64,000 nt of DNA from Nitrobacter sp051912485 (GCF_051912485.1 NZ_CP196822.1:620001-684000); one strand, 5' to 3'. Shown: positions 17,501 through 26,795, counted from the stretch's first letter. The notes: generated by a model not told the origin, from the sequence alone. Numbers and translations are program-made.

Positions 17501-18687
17501 GCATTGCTCCCGCTGCGAGAGCCAACCTGCTGTGGTTTTTGCCGACTCACGGTGATGGCCGCTATCTCGGCACCACAACCGGCGGCCGCGAGGTGAACTT
17601 CAATTATCTTCGCCAGATCGCGCAGGCCGCCGATCAACTCGGCTATTACGGCGTGCTGCTGCCGACGGGCCGGAGCTGCGAGGATTCGTGGGTGACGGCC
17701 TCTGCGGTGGCGCCGTGGACAGAGCGCCTGCGTTATCTGGTGGCGGTGCGGCCCGGTCTGCAATCGCCGACCGTTGCGGCGCGGATGACGGCGACGCTGG
17801 ATCGTGTGTCCAACGGCCGGCTGCTGATCAACGTCGTGACCGGCGGCGATCCGGTCGAAAACAAGGGCGATGGCATCCATCTCGATCACGACGAGCGCTA
17901 TGTCGTGACCCGTGAATTTCTGAATGTCTATCGCGCGCTGTTGGCGGGCGAGACCGTCAACGTCGAGGGCAAGCATATTCGCATCGAGGATGGTCGCCTG
18001 CTGTTTCCGCCGGTGCAGCAGCCGCGTCCACCGCTTTATTTTGGCGGGTCGTCGGATGCGGGGATAGATGTCGCGGTCGATACCGTCGACAAGTACCTGA
18101 CCTGGGGCGAGCCGCCGGCCCAGGTCGCTGACAAGGTCAATCGCGTCCGAGCGGTGGCGGCGACGCGAGGACGACAGCTCAGTTATGGAATCCGGCTGCA
18201 CGTCATTGTGCGAGAGACCAATGCCGAGGCATGGAGGGCTGCGGATGAACTGATTTCGCACGTCACAGACGACACGATCGCCGCTGCCCAGAAGATTTTC
18301 TCGCGAATGGACTCCGTCGGTCAGCAGCGCATGGCGCAGTTGCACGGTGGTCGGCGGGACAAGCTCGAGATCAGCCCCAACCTGTGGGCAGGCGTCGGTC
18401 TGGTTCGCGGCGGAGCGGGGACAGCACTGGTCGGCGATCCCGATACGGTCGCCGCGCGGATCAGGGAATACCAGGACGTCGGCATCGATACGTTCATCCT
18501 GTCCGGCTACCCCCATCTTGAAGAAGCCTACCGGTTTGCCGAATTGGTATTTCCGCTGTTGTCACCGCCGGCGCGCGATAACGTCAAGTCCATCCGGCTC
18601 AATACCGGGCCGTTCGGCGAGACGATCGCCAATGAAAGCCGTCCCATCAATGTTCGGCCGTTGCAGCGGGAGGTCGTACCCTCGTGA
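17497..18687 (+). CDS. ssuD: FMNH2-dependent alkanesulfonate monooxygenase
   Basis: A 396-residue bacterial-luciferase-like flavin monooxygenase that cleaves the C-S bond of alkanesulfonates to aldehyde and sulfite, using FMNH2 from a partner reductase. Conserved blocks: LLWFLPTHGDGRYLGTT, GYYGVLLPTGRSCEDSW with the active-site cysteine, VAVRPGLQSPTVAARM, LDRVSNGRLLINVVTGGDP, DHDERYVVTREFL and YFGGSSDAGIDVAV. Length matches SsuD (about 380-395). It overlaps the broken ssuA by 4 bases and ssuC by 4 bases, so translation is coupled through the operon. The frame is intact. Confidence 0.93.
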   Translation: MSIAPAARANLLWFLPTHGDGRYLGTTTGGREVNFNYLRQIAQAADQLGYYGVLLPTGRSCEDSWVTASAVAPWTERLRYLVAVRPGLQSPTVAARMTATLDRVSNGRLLINVVTGGDPVENKGDGIHLDHDERYVVTREFLNVYRALLAGETVNVEGKHIRIEDGRLLFPPVQQPRPPLYFGGSSDAGIDVAVDTVDKYLTWGEPPAQVADKVNRVRAVAATRGRQLSYGIRLHVIVRETNAEAWRAADELISHVTDDTIAAAQKIFSRMDSVGQQRMAQLHGGRRDKLEISPNLWAGVGLVRGGAGTALVGDPDTVAARIREYQDVGIDTFILSGYPHLEEAYRFAELVFPLLSPPARDNVKSIRLNTGPFGETIANESRPINVRPLQREVVPS

Positions 18688-19490
18688 ACATAGCAGAGAC
18701 GCTTTCGGGCGACCATAAGTGGCGGTTGCCGCGTCTTGATGGCTTCATTCAGTGGATTCTGCCGGCTGCCATCCTGCTGGTCTGGCAGGTTGCCTGCAGC
18801 ACGGGCTATGTGCCGGCGCGCGTGCTTCCGGCACCGACTGACGTCGCGCTGGCGGGCTGGAAGTCGCTGCAGTCGGGGGAACTGGGTCGCAACATCTGGG
18901 TCAGCTTCTGGCGTGCGACCATCGGCTTCCTGATCGGCGGCGGCATCGGCTTTGCGTTTGGGCTTGCCAACGGGCTATCACAACTCAGCGACAAGGTGAC
19001 CGACACAACCTTGCAGATGATCCGCAACGTGCCGCACCTGGCGCTGATCCCGCTCGTCATCCTGTGGTTTGGCATCGACGAGTCAGCAAAGCTGTTTCTG
19101 GTGGCGCTCGGCGTATTCTTTCCAGTCTACCTGAACACGTTGCACGGCATCCGCACCGTCGACCCTCAGCTGATCGAGATGGGACGCATCTACGGCATGA
19201 GCAGCGGCGAATTGTTCCGCCGCGTCATTTTTCCAGGCGCGCTGCCGTCGATCTTCGTGGGCGTGCGGTTTGCTCTTGGCATCATGTGGCTGACCCTGAT
19301 CGTGGCGGAGACCATCGCTGCATCATCTGGGCTTGGCTACATGGCGATGCAGGCGCGCGAATTTATGCTGATTGACGTCGTCGTGCTGAGCATCCTGATC
19401 TATGCGCTGCTCGGCAAGCTGGCCGACAGCGCCTCACGCTTTCTCGAGCAACTGACCCTGTCCTGGCATCCCGCATTTCAGAAACATTGA
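18684..19490 (+). CDS. ssuC: Aliphatic sulfonate ABC transporter permease
   Basis: A 268-residue inner-membrane permease with about six hydrophobic helices. The cytoplasmic coupling loop carries an EAA-type sequence (DPQLIEMGRIYGMSSGELFR followed by VIFPGALPSIFVGVR). N-terminal features such as RVLPAPTDVALAGWKSL are typical of SsuC/TauC. The GTG at 18684 overlaps the ssuD stop. It should pair with SsuB in the membrane; the cognate binding protein here is broken, so import would depend on another binding protein or be lost. Confidence 0.92.
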   Translation: MNIAETLSGDHKWRLPRLDGFIQWILPAAILLVWQVACSTGYVPARVLPAPTDVALAGWKSLQSGELGRNIWVSFWRATIGFLIGGGIGFAFGLANGLSQLSDKVTDTTLQMIRNVPHLALIPLVILWFGIDESAKLFLVALGVFFPVYLNTLHGIRTVDPQLIEMGRIYGMSSGELFRRVIFPGALPSIFVGVRFALGIMWLTLIVAETIAASSGLGYMAMQAREFMLIDVVVLSILIYALLGKLADSASRFLEQLTLSWHPAFQKH

Positions 19491-19498
19491 GAGTGACC

Positions 19499-20365
19499 AT
19501 GCAACCATCCCTTCGCGTGCTTTCGTTTGACGTTGATTTCGTGCCGCCGGCCAAACTCATCGAGCAGGCGCGGATCGCACGTCGCGCATCCGAGCCGAAA
19601 TTCGAGCCAAAACCCGAACTCCGGCCAGGCGGACTTTCCCTGACAATTCGGGGTTTGCGAAAATCGTTTGGTGAGAATGACGTGCTGCGCGGAATCGACC
19701 TGCATATCCCGGCGGGTCAGTTCGTCGCTATCGTCGGTCGCAGCGGATGCGGCAAGAGCACGTTACTCCGGCTGATCGCAGGACTCGAGACGGCGACCTC
19801 AGGCACCATCAGTTTCGGCGAAGAAACTCGCGCGGAAGATGTGCGCGTGATGTTCCAGGAACCTCGGTTGCTTCCGTGGGCGACGGTTGCGGCAAACGTC
19901 GAAGTTGGCTTGGGTCGCGATCGCGCTGCGCACGACGCGAAGATTCGCGCCGAGCAGGCATTAACGGAGGTCGGGCTGCGCGACAAGCGTGGTCAGTGGC
20001 CGAATGTCTTGTCTGGCGGACAGAAACAGCGTGTCGCGCTTGCCCGCGCGCTGGTCAGTCACCCGCGCGTGCTGGCGTTCGATGAGCCGCTCGGCGCGCT
20101 CGATGCTTTGACGCGCATTTCTATGCAGCGCCTGCTTGAGCGGGTATGGGACGACCAGGCCTTCACCGCGATTCTCGTCACTCACGATGTCTCTGAGGCG
20201 GTGGCGCTGGCCGATCGCGTGCTGGTGATCGAGCAGGGGCGGATCGCTCATGATGTCAAGATCGATATCGCGCGTCCCCGCCGGCGCGGCTCTGCCGATC
20301 TCGCCGCACTCGAGGGCTCGATCCTGCAGGAGCTGTTGAAAGAAGAACGGTCTGTCGATGCTTGA
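19499..20365 (+). CDS. ssuB: Aliphatic sulfonate ABC transporter ATP-binding protein
   Basis: A 288-residue ABC ATPase. After a 40-residue N-terminal extension of low conservation come Walker A GRSGCGKST, the Q loop VMFQEPRLLPWATV, signature LSGGQKQRVALARAL, Walker B VLAFDEPLGALDAL and the switch histidine in ILVTHDVSEAVALADRV. The EPRLLPW segment is typical of the SsuB/TauB nitrate-sulfonate-taurine group. The ATG at 19499 is 8 bases after the ssuC stop; a GTG at 19493 or TTG at 19487 are alternatives. The next gene begins near its stop. Confidence 0.92.
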   Translation: MQPSLRVLSFDVDFVPPAKLIEQARIARRASEPKFEPKPELRPGGLSLTIRGLRKSFGENDVLRGIDLHIPAGQFVAIVGRSGCGKSTLLRLIAGLETATSGTISFGEETRAEDVRVMFQEPRLLPWATVAANVEVGLGRDRAAHDAKIRAEQALTEVGLRDKRGQWPNVLSGGQKQRVALARALVSHPRVLAFDEPLGALDALTRISMQRLLERVWDDQAFTAILVTHDVSEAVALADRVLVIEQGRIAHDVKIDIARPRRRGSADLAALEGSILQELLKEERSVDA

Positions 20366-20399
20366 TGCATGCGGTGAACTGTTTTTCATTGAGGCGATC

Positions 20400-20933
20400 A
20401 TGAATTTAGTCGTTCGAGACGTTCCGCTGCGAGAGGGGATCACATCGGGTGAGTTCCGGAACGCCATGCGCCATCTGAGTGGCGGGGTCAGCGTCATCAC
20501 GGCCGGGCGTGGCGATGATATTTCAGGCATGACGGTGACGTCGGTTGCTTCGCTGGCTGTCGATCCGCCAATTCTTACGGTTGCCATCAACCGCAAGGCG
20601 TCAACATTGCCGTTGATCCGACGGTACGGCGCTTTTGGCGTCAATATCCTGTCCGGCGACCAAGCCGGTATTGCCGACCGATTTACCGGCGGAGATGGGA
20701 GCAAGGGAGCGGAACGCTTTGCTGGCAGTTCGTGGACAATAGGCGCGTTCGGCGTGCCGCTGCTTAGGGATGCGCTGGTTGCGATCGGCTGCGAGGTGGA
20801 AGAGCTCATCGAGCGACATTCTCACGTGATCGCGCTGGGCCGCGTTGCTCATCTGGCGGCCTCGGAAGGGAACGCAGCTCTTGCCTATTGGCGGGGTGAA
20901 TACCTTGCGATCGAACGGAACAGCACGGTCTAG
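20400..20933 (+). CDS. Flavin reductase (HpaC/DIM6-NTAB family)
   Basis: A 177-residue flavin reductase domain protein: FRNAMRHLSGGVSVITAG, GMTVTSVASLAVDPPILTVA, LPLIRRYGAFGVNILSG, then a C-terminal GRVAHLAASEG region. It should supply FMNH2 to SsuD. It belongs to the split-barrel HpaC-like reductases, not to the flavodoxin-like SsuE family, so the usual partner has been replaced by an unrelated enzyme of the same activity. An ATG at 20358 overlapping ssuB would add 14 residues; 20400 is chosen because GAGG precedes it and the family begins near here. Last gene of the ssu operon. Confidence 0.85.
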   Translation: MNLVVRDVPLREGITSGEFRNAMRHLSGGVSVITAGRGDDISGMTVTSVASLAVDPPILTVAINRKASTLPLIRRYGAFGVNILSGDQAGIADRFTGGDGSKGAERFAGSSWTIGAFGVPLLRDALVAIGCEVEELIERHSHVIALGRVAHLAASEGNAALAYWRGEYLAIERNSTV

Positions 20934-21095
20934 CAGGATCCGCGCGTGGCTCGATCAGGTGCAAGCGTATTCGCCAAAGACGGCGTGTGTGATGCTTCCG
21001 GTTAGACGCGCACAACGCCGACGGCCGCCGCCACGCAGCTGTGGTCAGCCTGGCGCAGCCGCCGAGACATCTCGCTTATCATCGCAGTGCTCATC

Positions 21096-23018
21096 TCAAC
21101 GAGATGCCTTGTCCTGGCGCTGGCGCAGGAAACGACCCAGCAGGCGGCGTTTTCCCTTGCGCGGAATGAGGTCAATATCGCTGACTAGCTTCGCGCCACC
21201 CTTGCCTCGCTCCAGAACAATCTTTCGAGTATGAAAGGCTTCGAGTTCGACGCGATGCGCCACGCTGACGACGGTGGCATTAGGAAGCTCCTTGTTGAGA
21301 AGGTCCATCATCTTGTCCTGGCTCTTTGCGTCGAGCGCGGATGTTGCTTCGTCCAGCACGATAATATCGGGGTTATGCAAAAATAGCCTGGCGAAAGCGA
21401 GCCGCTGCTTCTCGCCCCCCGACAGCGTCTGGTCCCAAGGCGCCTCTTCCTCAAGTCGATCCTTGAGGTGAGCAAGTCCTACTTTGTCCAGAGCAGCGCC
21501 AATTTGTTCGAGAGTCCAGTCTTCCGCACTCGCGGGGTAGGCGGCAGCGCGACGTAACGTGCCAAACGGCACGTACGGCTTTTGCGGGAGCATGAACAAC
21601 CGGCGGTCCGTATGGAAGCTGACGCTGCCGCCACCCCATGGCCAAAGACCGGCGATAGCACGCACCAGCGTGCTTTTTCCGGTTCCAGATTCGCCTGCCA
21701 CCAGCACCCGCTCGCCGGCCTCGATGATCACTTCTGCTTCTCCCACCACGGCGGTGCCGTCGTCGAGTGTCACGGACAAGTCGTTAAGGCTGAGCATCGC
21801 TTCGCCCGCGGTCTCGCCGCGCTGGATGCGGCCGACACCGTCGCCACGCTCGGCGCGGTCCAACCCGTCGATTGACATCATCAGCGACGCAATCCGCCGC
21901 GCGCAGGCATTCCAGTCAGCCAGACGGGGATAATTGTCGACAAGCCAGCCGAACGCGCTTTGCACGATGGTGAAGGCCGATGCCGCCTGCATCACATGTC
22001 CCAACGTCATGCTGCCATCGAGGTATTTCGGCGCGCACAGTAACAGCGGAATGACCGGAGCGATCAGGCTCGATCCCTGCGATACGACGGTGGTGCGCAT
22101 GTGCTGACCGCAGAGGAGTGCCCATTGCTTGATCACGCCGGCGAACGTTTTGTCGATTCCGTTGCGCTCTTCCTCCTCGCCACCCAACAGGGCTATGCTT
22201 TCGCCGTTCTCGCGAACGCGCGTCAATGCGTAGCGATATTCGGCTTCGGCCTGGTTTTTACTCTCCGAAACCGCGACGAAGTGGCGGCCGATGTAAGCCA
22301 TCGAACTGCTGGTCACTCCGGCATAGATCACCGCCGCCACCACGAGGAAACCGGGCACGGTGAATGTCGATCCGCCGAACGTTACGGTCAGTGCGCCACC
22401 AATGGTCCAGAGCACCACAATAAAGGTTGCGGCCGAAAGGAACGCGGATATCACGCCGGAGGCGAAATCCACGGGCGCGTCGGTGGCGACCCGCAGATCC
22501 TCGGCGATGCGATATTCCGGGTTTTGGTGGTCACCGCTGACAAGATTGAGTTGATAGTAGCGGCCGTTGGTTAGCCACCGGGACACCACTGAATCGGTCA
22601 GCCACGCGCGCCAGCGGCGCTGGATGCCCATGCGTGCGAACACCTGAAAAACGCCGAGCGCCACGCTGCCGATCGCGAGCGGAAAAAATACCCCCGTTAG
22701 ATAAAAAACCGTGGCGGAGTCACGCTTCTCGATGGCGTCAAAGATCGAGCGATTCCAGACGTTGATGGCGTATTGGAACGCGACGTTTGTAATGATCAAG
22801 GCGATCAGGCCGAGAGAGAACACCCACGCCAGCTTGCCGCCGTTGGCACCCCAAAATCCTTTGGCGCTGATCCAGAACCGCGTGAGCAAATAGTCCCTGC
22901 GTGCCTGCTCAATCTCCTCCGGCGAGAGATCCGCGTCGGGTTCCAGGATTTCTGGAGGCGGGGGTTCGATGGCTTGTCCGGTCTCCGCGACAACTTCTAG
23001 GATTGGCGGCTTCGGCAT
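21096..23018 (-). CDS. SbmA/BacA-like peptide ABC transporter (BclA type)
   Basis: A 640-residue fusion of an SbmA/BacA-like membrane domain and an ABC ATPase (YddA/BclA architecture). Residues 1-50 are a Pro/Glu-rich cytoplasmic extension; about 60-330 form the membrane region (FQYAINVWNRSIFDAIEKRD, RWRAWLTDSVVSRWLTNGRY, and NPEYRIAEDLRVATD are SbmA/BacA hallmarks); the ATPase has GESGTGKST, LSGGEKQRLAFARLF and IIVLDEATSALDAKS. BclA in Bradyrhizobium takes up nodule NCR peptides and is needed for bacteroid differentiation; related proteins import other peptides. Whether this one serves symbiosis cannot be told here. Single gene, divergent from the DUF3551 gene. Confidence 0.85.
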   Translation of the reverse strand: MPKPPILEVVAETGQAIEPPPPEILEPDADLSPEEIEQARRDYLLTRFWISAKGFWGANGGKLAWVFSLGLIALIITNVAFQYAINVWNRSIFDAIEKRDSATVFYLTGVFFPLAIGSVALGVFQVFARMGIQRRWRAWLTDSVVSRWLTNGRYYQLNLVSGDHQNPEYRIAEDLRVATDAPVDFASGVISAFLSAATFIVVLWTIGGALTVTFGGSTFTVPGFLVVAAVIYAGVTSSSMAYIGRHFVAVSESKNQAEAEYRYALTRVRENGESIALLGGEEEERNGIDKTFAGVIKQWALLCGQHMRTTVVSQGSSLIAPVIPLLLCAPKYLDGSMTLGHVMQAASAFTIVQSAFGWLVDNYPRLADWNACARRIASLMMSIDGLDRAERGDGVGRIQRGETAGEAMLSLNDLSVTLDDGTAVVGEAEVIIEAGERVLVAGESGTGKSTLVRAIAGLWPWGGGSVSFHTDRRLFMLPQKPYVPFGTLRRAAAYPASAEDWTLEQIGAALDKVGLAHLKDRLEEEAPWDQTLSGGEKQRLAFARLFLHNPDIIVLDEATSALDAKSQDKMMDLLNKELPNATVVSVAHRVELEAFHTRKIVLERGKGGAKLVSDIDLIPRKGKRRLLGRFLRQRQDKASR

Positions 23019-23671
23019 GGCTCACGACCTCGGTTGAATAGTAACGCGCTGCGATAGGCCACGACCGGACGACAAGCAATCCAGCCCATCTCGCTTTGCT
23101 CGATATGCTGGTCGGCCCGGCCTTTTCAAAGGTGATATTGAAATGCAATAAGCGATCTTAGGGGCGTCTGGAATTGTTGCGTTGGGAAGAGAGTTTCCGA
23201 GTTCAATTTAGGGGAGGGCGCGACGGCGTAATTGGGAAACGTCTGGATCCCATATCAAACCGGCAACCGCGACGCAGCCTGACCATTTACAGGCTCCTCG
23301 CGCTTTTCCTTTCTGTCATCGCACCATTGGGCGGTGCCACTAGCACACCCCCGAGAACTCCCAGAACAGAGGGTTCTTGTCCCAATGTGAATGCCGGATA
23401 TACCACCGACGTGATAATTGATTTGAGCTGTCGGGCGGGTTGAGCTTCGTTCAAAGCGCTCCGTGGCGAGGAACCGTGTTCCCCCGTACTCCCTGTTAAT
23501 CGGGAAATCGCGGCGGAGATCCGTTCGCACCCGACTGCATCCGCCACGGTTCAACGAGGGACACGCGATGCCGTCCGGCACGAGTAAAATAATACTTTTG
23601 TATTATTTGTAGAATTATTTTTTTTACGATATTTTAATAACATTTGATATCGGTTTTATAGGAGGGGTGAC
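23019..23671. promoter_or_regulatory. Divergent intergenic region with AT-rich hairpin
   Basis: About 650 bases between the bclA-like gene and the DUF3551 gene with no credible CDS. The last 90 bases are very AT-rich and contain a perfect 9-base hairpin, AAATAATAC-TTTT-GTATTATTT (23587-23608), then T-rich sequence and a strong ribosome site AGGAGGGG (about 23660-23667). It is the likely promoter/leader of the small secreted protein gene. Confidence 0.45.
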
Positions 23672-23917
23672 GTGAAAACCACTCTCGCAACAATTCTGAC
23701 AATAGGAACATTAGTGGGCTTCGGCGCGTCGGCGTCAGCTCGGCCTGCAACGTTATTCACTCAATATGATGCCTACTGCCTACAGGGCGGACTTTGGGGC
23801 TACCCGGGTAGTTGTATGTTCTCGAGCTTTCAGCAATGCAGAACAACAGCATCAGGAGTTAGCGGAACCTGCGTTAGAAATCCGAGGTCATACTACCATC
23901 CTGAGTTTGCTGGTTAG
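23672..23917 (+). CDS. DUF3551 family small secreted protein
   Basis: An 81-residue protein with a signal peptide (MKTTLATILTIGTLVGFGAS, cleavage near ASARP) and a short mature domain with YDAYCLQGGLWGYPGSCMFS and FQQCRTTASGVSGTC. The two CxxxG/C pairs and the W-G-YPG stretch fit the DUF3551 family, which is largely limited to Bradyrhizobium and relatives and has no known function. GTG start with an excellent ribosome site (GGAGGGG) 4-5 bases upstream. Expected location periplasmic. Confidence 0.8.
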   Translation: MKTTLATILTIGTLVGFGASASARPATLFTQYDAYCLQGGLWGYPGSCMFSSFQQCRTTASGVSGTCVRNPRSYYHPEFAG

Positions 23918-23932
23918 TTATCGCTCAGCTTC

Positions 23933-23962
23933 GAAGCCCGTCAGACCCGGCGGGGTTTTCTA
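23933..23962 (+). terminator. Weak terminator-like hairpin
   Basis: GACCCGGCGGGGTTTTC just after the DUF3551 stop codon: a short GC stem (ACCC/GGGT) followed by TTTTC. Position fits a terminator of the preceding small gene, but the stem is short. Confidence 0.4.
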
Positions 23963-24156
23963 TCGCTGCCCGGGCAATTCGCCGGACGCAATCAGTGTTT
24001 CCAAACGGGCTGCGTTGACGGCGATGTCGCTCGATTCAGCCCCCGATGAACGCGGTCCGCTGCCGCCCTTAGAATCTATTCTGCCATGAGCGCCTTCGTT
24101 GGCGGTCTGATCGGATTCGCAAGGCAGCATCATTTAGAGCTGCCATAACGCTCGCG

Positions 24157-24279
24157 TCAGTTCCAGCGAGAACCGCGATATGTCGTTCCTCCGCTTTGGT
24201 TCTGCTCGTCCAATAGCTGGGCAATGAGGCGACGAAATTTCTGGAATTTCCACTCGAGTTCTTCGTACTTGTCGCACAT
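24157..24279 (-). CDS. Possible 40-residue helical protein
   Basis: A minus-strand frame starting ATG at 24279 encodes MCDKYEELEWKFQKFRRLIA followed by QLLDEQNQSGG and a stop at 24157. The Glu/Lys/Arg/Leu periodicity is that of an amphipathic helix and is much more protein-like than the overlapping longer frames. There is no clear ribosome site. It could be a real small protein or the remnant of a larger one. The surrounding 24.0-24.55 kb otherwise holds no supported gene. Confidence 0.35.
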   Translation of the reverse strand: MCDKYEELEWKFQKFRRLIAQLLDEQNQSGGTTYRGSRWN

Positions 24280-24559
24280 GGCCGATCCGGCCGTGCCGAG
24301 TCATCCACCCGTGGCTAACGCGACCGCATACGTCCGGTTTCCAGATCAGGACTCTGTCTAAAGCGCACCGCACGTTTCTCTCGGCTCGCTGGCACCCGAT
24401 CTGCGCGAGACCGCAGGCTTGCGCAAAGTGCGGGACGTCTTCATTCCCGACCTGCATATCGACATGATTGCTGTATAAGGGCGTGACTTCCGTTACGACC
24501 TGTTAAACCGCAAGCCTCTCAGCCCTTGCTTTTCGCGGCCAAGGAACGACTTAAAGGCC

Positions 24560-26077
24560 ATGACCTCCTTAACAGAAATTGCCCGTTCCACCTCCGTAAA
24601 TCCGGCAGCACCCATCCCGTTCGACAACACCTATACCCGGCTGCCGGAAGCATTTTATCAGCGCGTGAAACCGGCGACGGCGCCAGCGCCCACACTCGTG
24701 CGCGTGAATGACGCGCTCGCCCGGCAGCTGCGCATTGATCCTCAGTTCCTCAAAAGCCCTGAGGGAGTTGCCATTCTTTCCGGCAACGTCATCGCATCCG
24801 GTTCCGAGCCGATCGCGCAAGCTTACGCCGGACATCAGTTCGGGGACTTTGTACCGCAGCTCGGCGACGGGCGCGCTATCCTGCTCGGTGAAGTCGTCGA
24901 CGTTGCGGGAAAACGCTATGACCTTCAGCTCAAAGGTTCTGGCCGGACCCGCTTCTCAAGAGGCGGCGATGGCCGCGCCGCGGTGGGTCCTGTCATCCGC
25001 GAATACATTGTCAGCGAGGCCATGGCCGCGCTCGGCATTCCGACGACGCGCTCCCTGGCTGCGGTGCTGACCGGCGAAAGCGTCATGCGCGAACGCGTGC
25101 TGCCGGGCGGTGTCCTCACCCGCATTGCATCGAGCCATCTGCGCGTCGGCACGTTTCAGTATTTTGCTGCACGGGGCGACGTCGAAAATCTTCGTGTTCT
25201 TGCGGACTACGCCATCGAGCGACACTATCCGGAAGCGCGCTCGGCTGAAGATCCATATCGCGCCTTCTACGACGCGGTGGTCGCGGCCCTGGCCCGGCTG
25301 GCAGCCCGATGGATGCTCATAGGTTTCATCCACGGCGTCCTGAACACCGACAACACTGCGATCGCGGGCGAGACGATCGACTACGGCCCCTGCGCCTTCA
25401 TGGACGTCTACCATCCGGACAAGGTCTTCAGTTCGATAGACCAGTTTGGACGTTATGCGTTCGCCAATCAGCCCGCTGTCATCAAATGGAATTTGACCCG
25501 GTTCGCCGAGACACTGCTGCCGCTGATGGCGGACGGCGCAGACAAGGCGATTGAAGCCGCGAACGCATCGATCAGGCTCTTCAATGATCATTTCAACCAA
25601 GCATACCTTACCGGCCTGCGGCAGAAGCTCGGTCTTGCGAGCGAGATCGAAGGCGATCGCGAACTCGGGTCCGATCTTCTGGCATTGATGGCTGAGAATC
25701 AGGCGGATTTCACATTGACCTTCCGCGCCATGTGCGAGGCCGCAGCAGATACAAAGGGCAATGCAGGCGTGCGCACGCTTTTCGCAAACCCTCCCGCCTT
25801 CGACGAATGGGCCACACGCTGGCGCGAACGCCTGTCGCTCGAAGAGCGACCCGCCGAGGCCCGCCGGACCGCCATGCGGGCAGCCAACCCCATGTTTATC
25901 CCGCGCAATCACCGCATAGCGGCGGCTATCCAAGAGGCCGAAGCGGGACACTTCGATAAATTTCACGAACTCGTCGAGGTGCTGGCGCATCCCTACGATG
26001 ACCAGCCGGAGTATGCGCACTATGGGAAGCCGCCGGCACCGGGAGAAGAAGTCCTGCAAACCTTCTGCGGGACATAA
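24560..26077 (+). CDS. selO: Protein adenylyltransferase SelO (YdiU/UPF0061)
   Basis: A 505-residue SelO pseudokinase-fold enzyme, which transfers AMP from ATP to Ser/Thr/Tyr of target proteins in redox stress. Diagnostic blocks: AYAGHQFGDFVPQLGDGRA, LQLKGSGRTRFSRGGDGRAA, REYIVSEAMAALGIPTTRSL, HLRVGTFQYFAARGD, the metal-binding GVLNTDNTAIAGETIDYGP followed by CAFMDVY, and FNDHFNQAYLTGLRQKLGL. It ends TFCGT, the conserved C-terminal cysteine that is selenocysteine in many eukaryotic members. Length is typical. Monocistronic by spacing. Confidence 0.93.
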   Translation: MTSLTEIARSTSVNPAAPIPFDNTYTRLPEAFYQRVKPATAPAPTLVRVNDALARQLRIDPQFLKSPEGVAILSGNVIASGSEPIAQAYAGHQFGDFVPQLGDGRAILLGEVVDVAGKRYDLQLKGSGRTRFSRGGDGRAAVGPVIREYIVSEAMAALGIPTTRSLAAVLTGESVMRERVLPGGVLTRIASSHLRVGTFQYFAARGDVENLRVLADYAIERHYPEARSAEDPYRAFYDAVVAALARLAARWMLIGFIHGVLNTDNTAIAGETIDYGPCAFMDVYHPDKVFSSIDQFGRYAFANQPAVIKWNLTRFAETLLPLMADGADKAIEAANASIRLFNDHFNQAYLTGLRQKLGLASEIEGDRELGSDLLALMAENQADFTLTFRAMCEAAADTKGNAGVRTLFANPPAFDEWATRWRERLSLEERPAEARRTAMRAANPMFIPRNHRIAAAIQEAEAGHFDKFHELVEVLAHPYDDQPEYAHYGKPPAPGEEVLQTFCGT

Positions 26078-26130
26078 TCAGTAAGCTCGCGTCAGCCGCT
26101 GCCGGCGATGCTCGGTCGCGGCTTCAGATA

Positions 26131-26475
26131 TCACCAGTAGTCGTCGATCTCTTTGCTACGGGCGGGATCTGACCAGTTCCAGCTGCTATCGGTTTTATAC
26201 TTCGGGGCACTCTTCAGCTGATCCGCGGTTACGTCGATCCGATAGCCGCCAAGACCGGTGTCGTACATCAGGGAATTCCAGGGCAGCGGGTAATATTCGT
26301 TACCGATGCCAAGAAATCCACCGAAACTCAGCACGGCGTAGGAAACCTGCCCGTTGATTTTTTCAATCATGATGCGTTCGATTGAGCCGATTTTTTCATC
26401 GTTGGCACCATAAACAACTGTTCCCTGGACTTTATCACTGCCGATCAAGAAGCCGGTAGTTTCTTCCATCGCCAT
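26131..26475 (-). CDS. PRC-barrel domain protein
   Basis: A 114-residue protein. Residues 10-75 form a PRC-barrel (FLIGSDKVQGTVVYGANDEK, IGSIERIMIEKINGQVSYAV, then GIGNEYYPLPWNSLMYD), followed by a Tyr/Lys/Trp-rich tail ending EIDDYW. Small stand-alone PRC-barrel proteins of this shape are common in rhizobia and often stress-linked; precise role unknown. The ATG at 26475 is chosen over longer in-frame starts because GGGAGA lies just upstream and homologous proteins begin at the barrel. Convergent with selO, 53 bases apart. Confidence 0.82.
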   Translation of the reverse strand: MAMEETTGFLIGSDKVQGTVVYGANDEKIGSIERIMIEKINGQVSYAVLSFGGFLGIGNEYYPLPWNSLMYDTGLGGYRIDVTADQLKSAPKYKTDSSWNWSDPARSKEIDDYW

Positions 26476-26795
26476 GGGATTCTCCCTCGTTACAAGAGAA
26501 AAAGCGAACGGCGCGTGAAATGTTCCCTGGGGCCAGGAAAGAAGTACGGTTGTCGTCATGTCCAAAATGGATGGCCTGCAGATCGCCTGGAGTTGCGTCG
26601 AGCACCGCAAGAGGCGAGGGTGTTGCACGGGAATCTTGTCGAAGTGTGCGGCTATTCCCCAACGCGGCTCTGCGCGATGGTCACGGCGCTCTGCAACATC
26701 GGCTTGATGTATCGGCGCGGGGGGTGTTGCAGGGGCGTCGCGGGCGCCTGCCGTCAATTCTCAACAGGCCAGGCCTCCCATGACCCTGGGATGAC
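26476..26795. other. Intergenic region
   Basis: 320 bases between the PRC-barrel gene and the end of the GDPD-like gene, both on the minus strand. No gene seen. A short CCCA/TGGG dyad near 26780 could be part of a transcript end for the glycan locus, but it lacks a T tract. Confidence 0.35.

Noticed and set aside
24134..24457. 107-codon minus-strand frame
   Set aside because: Composition is poor and the overlapping 40-codon frame is more protein-like.
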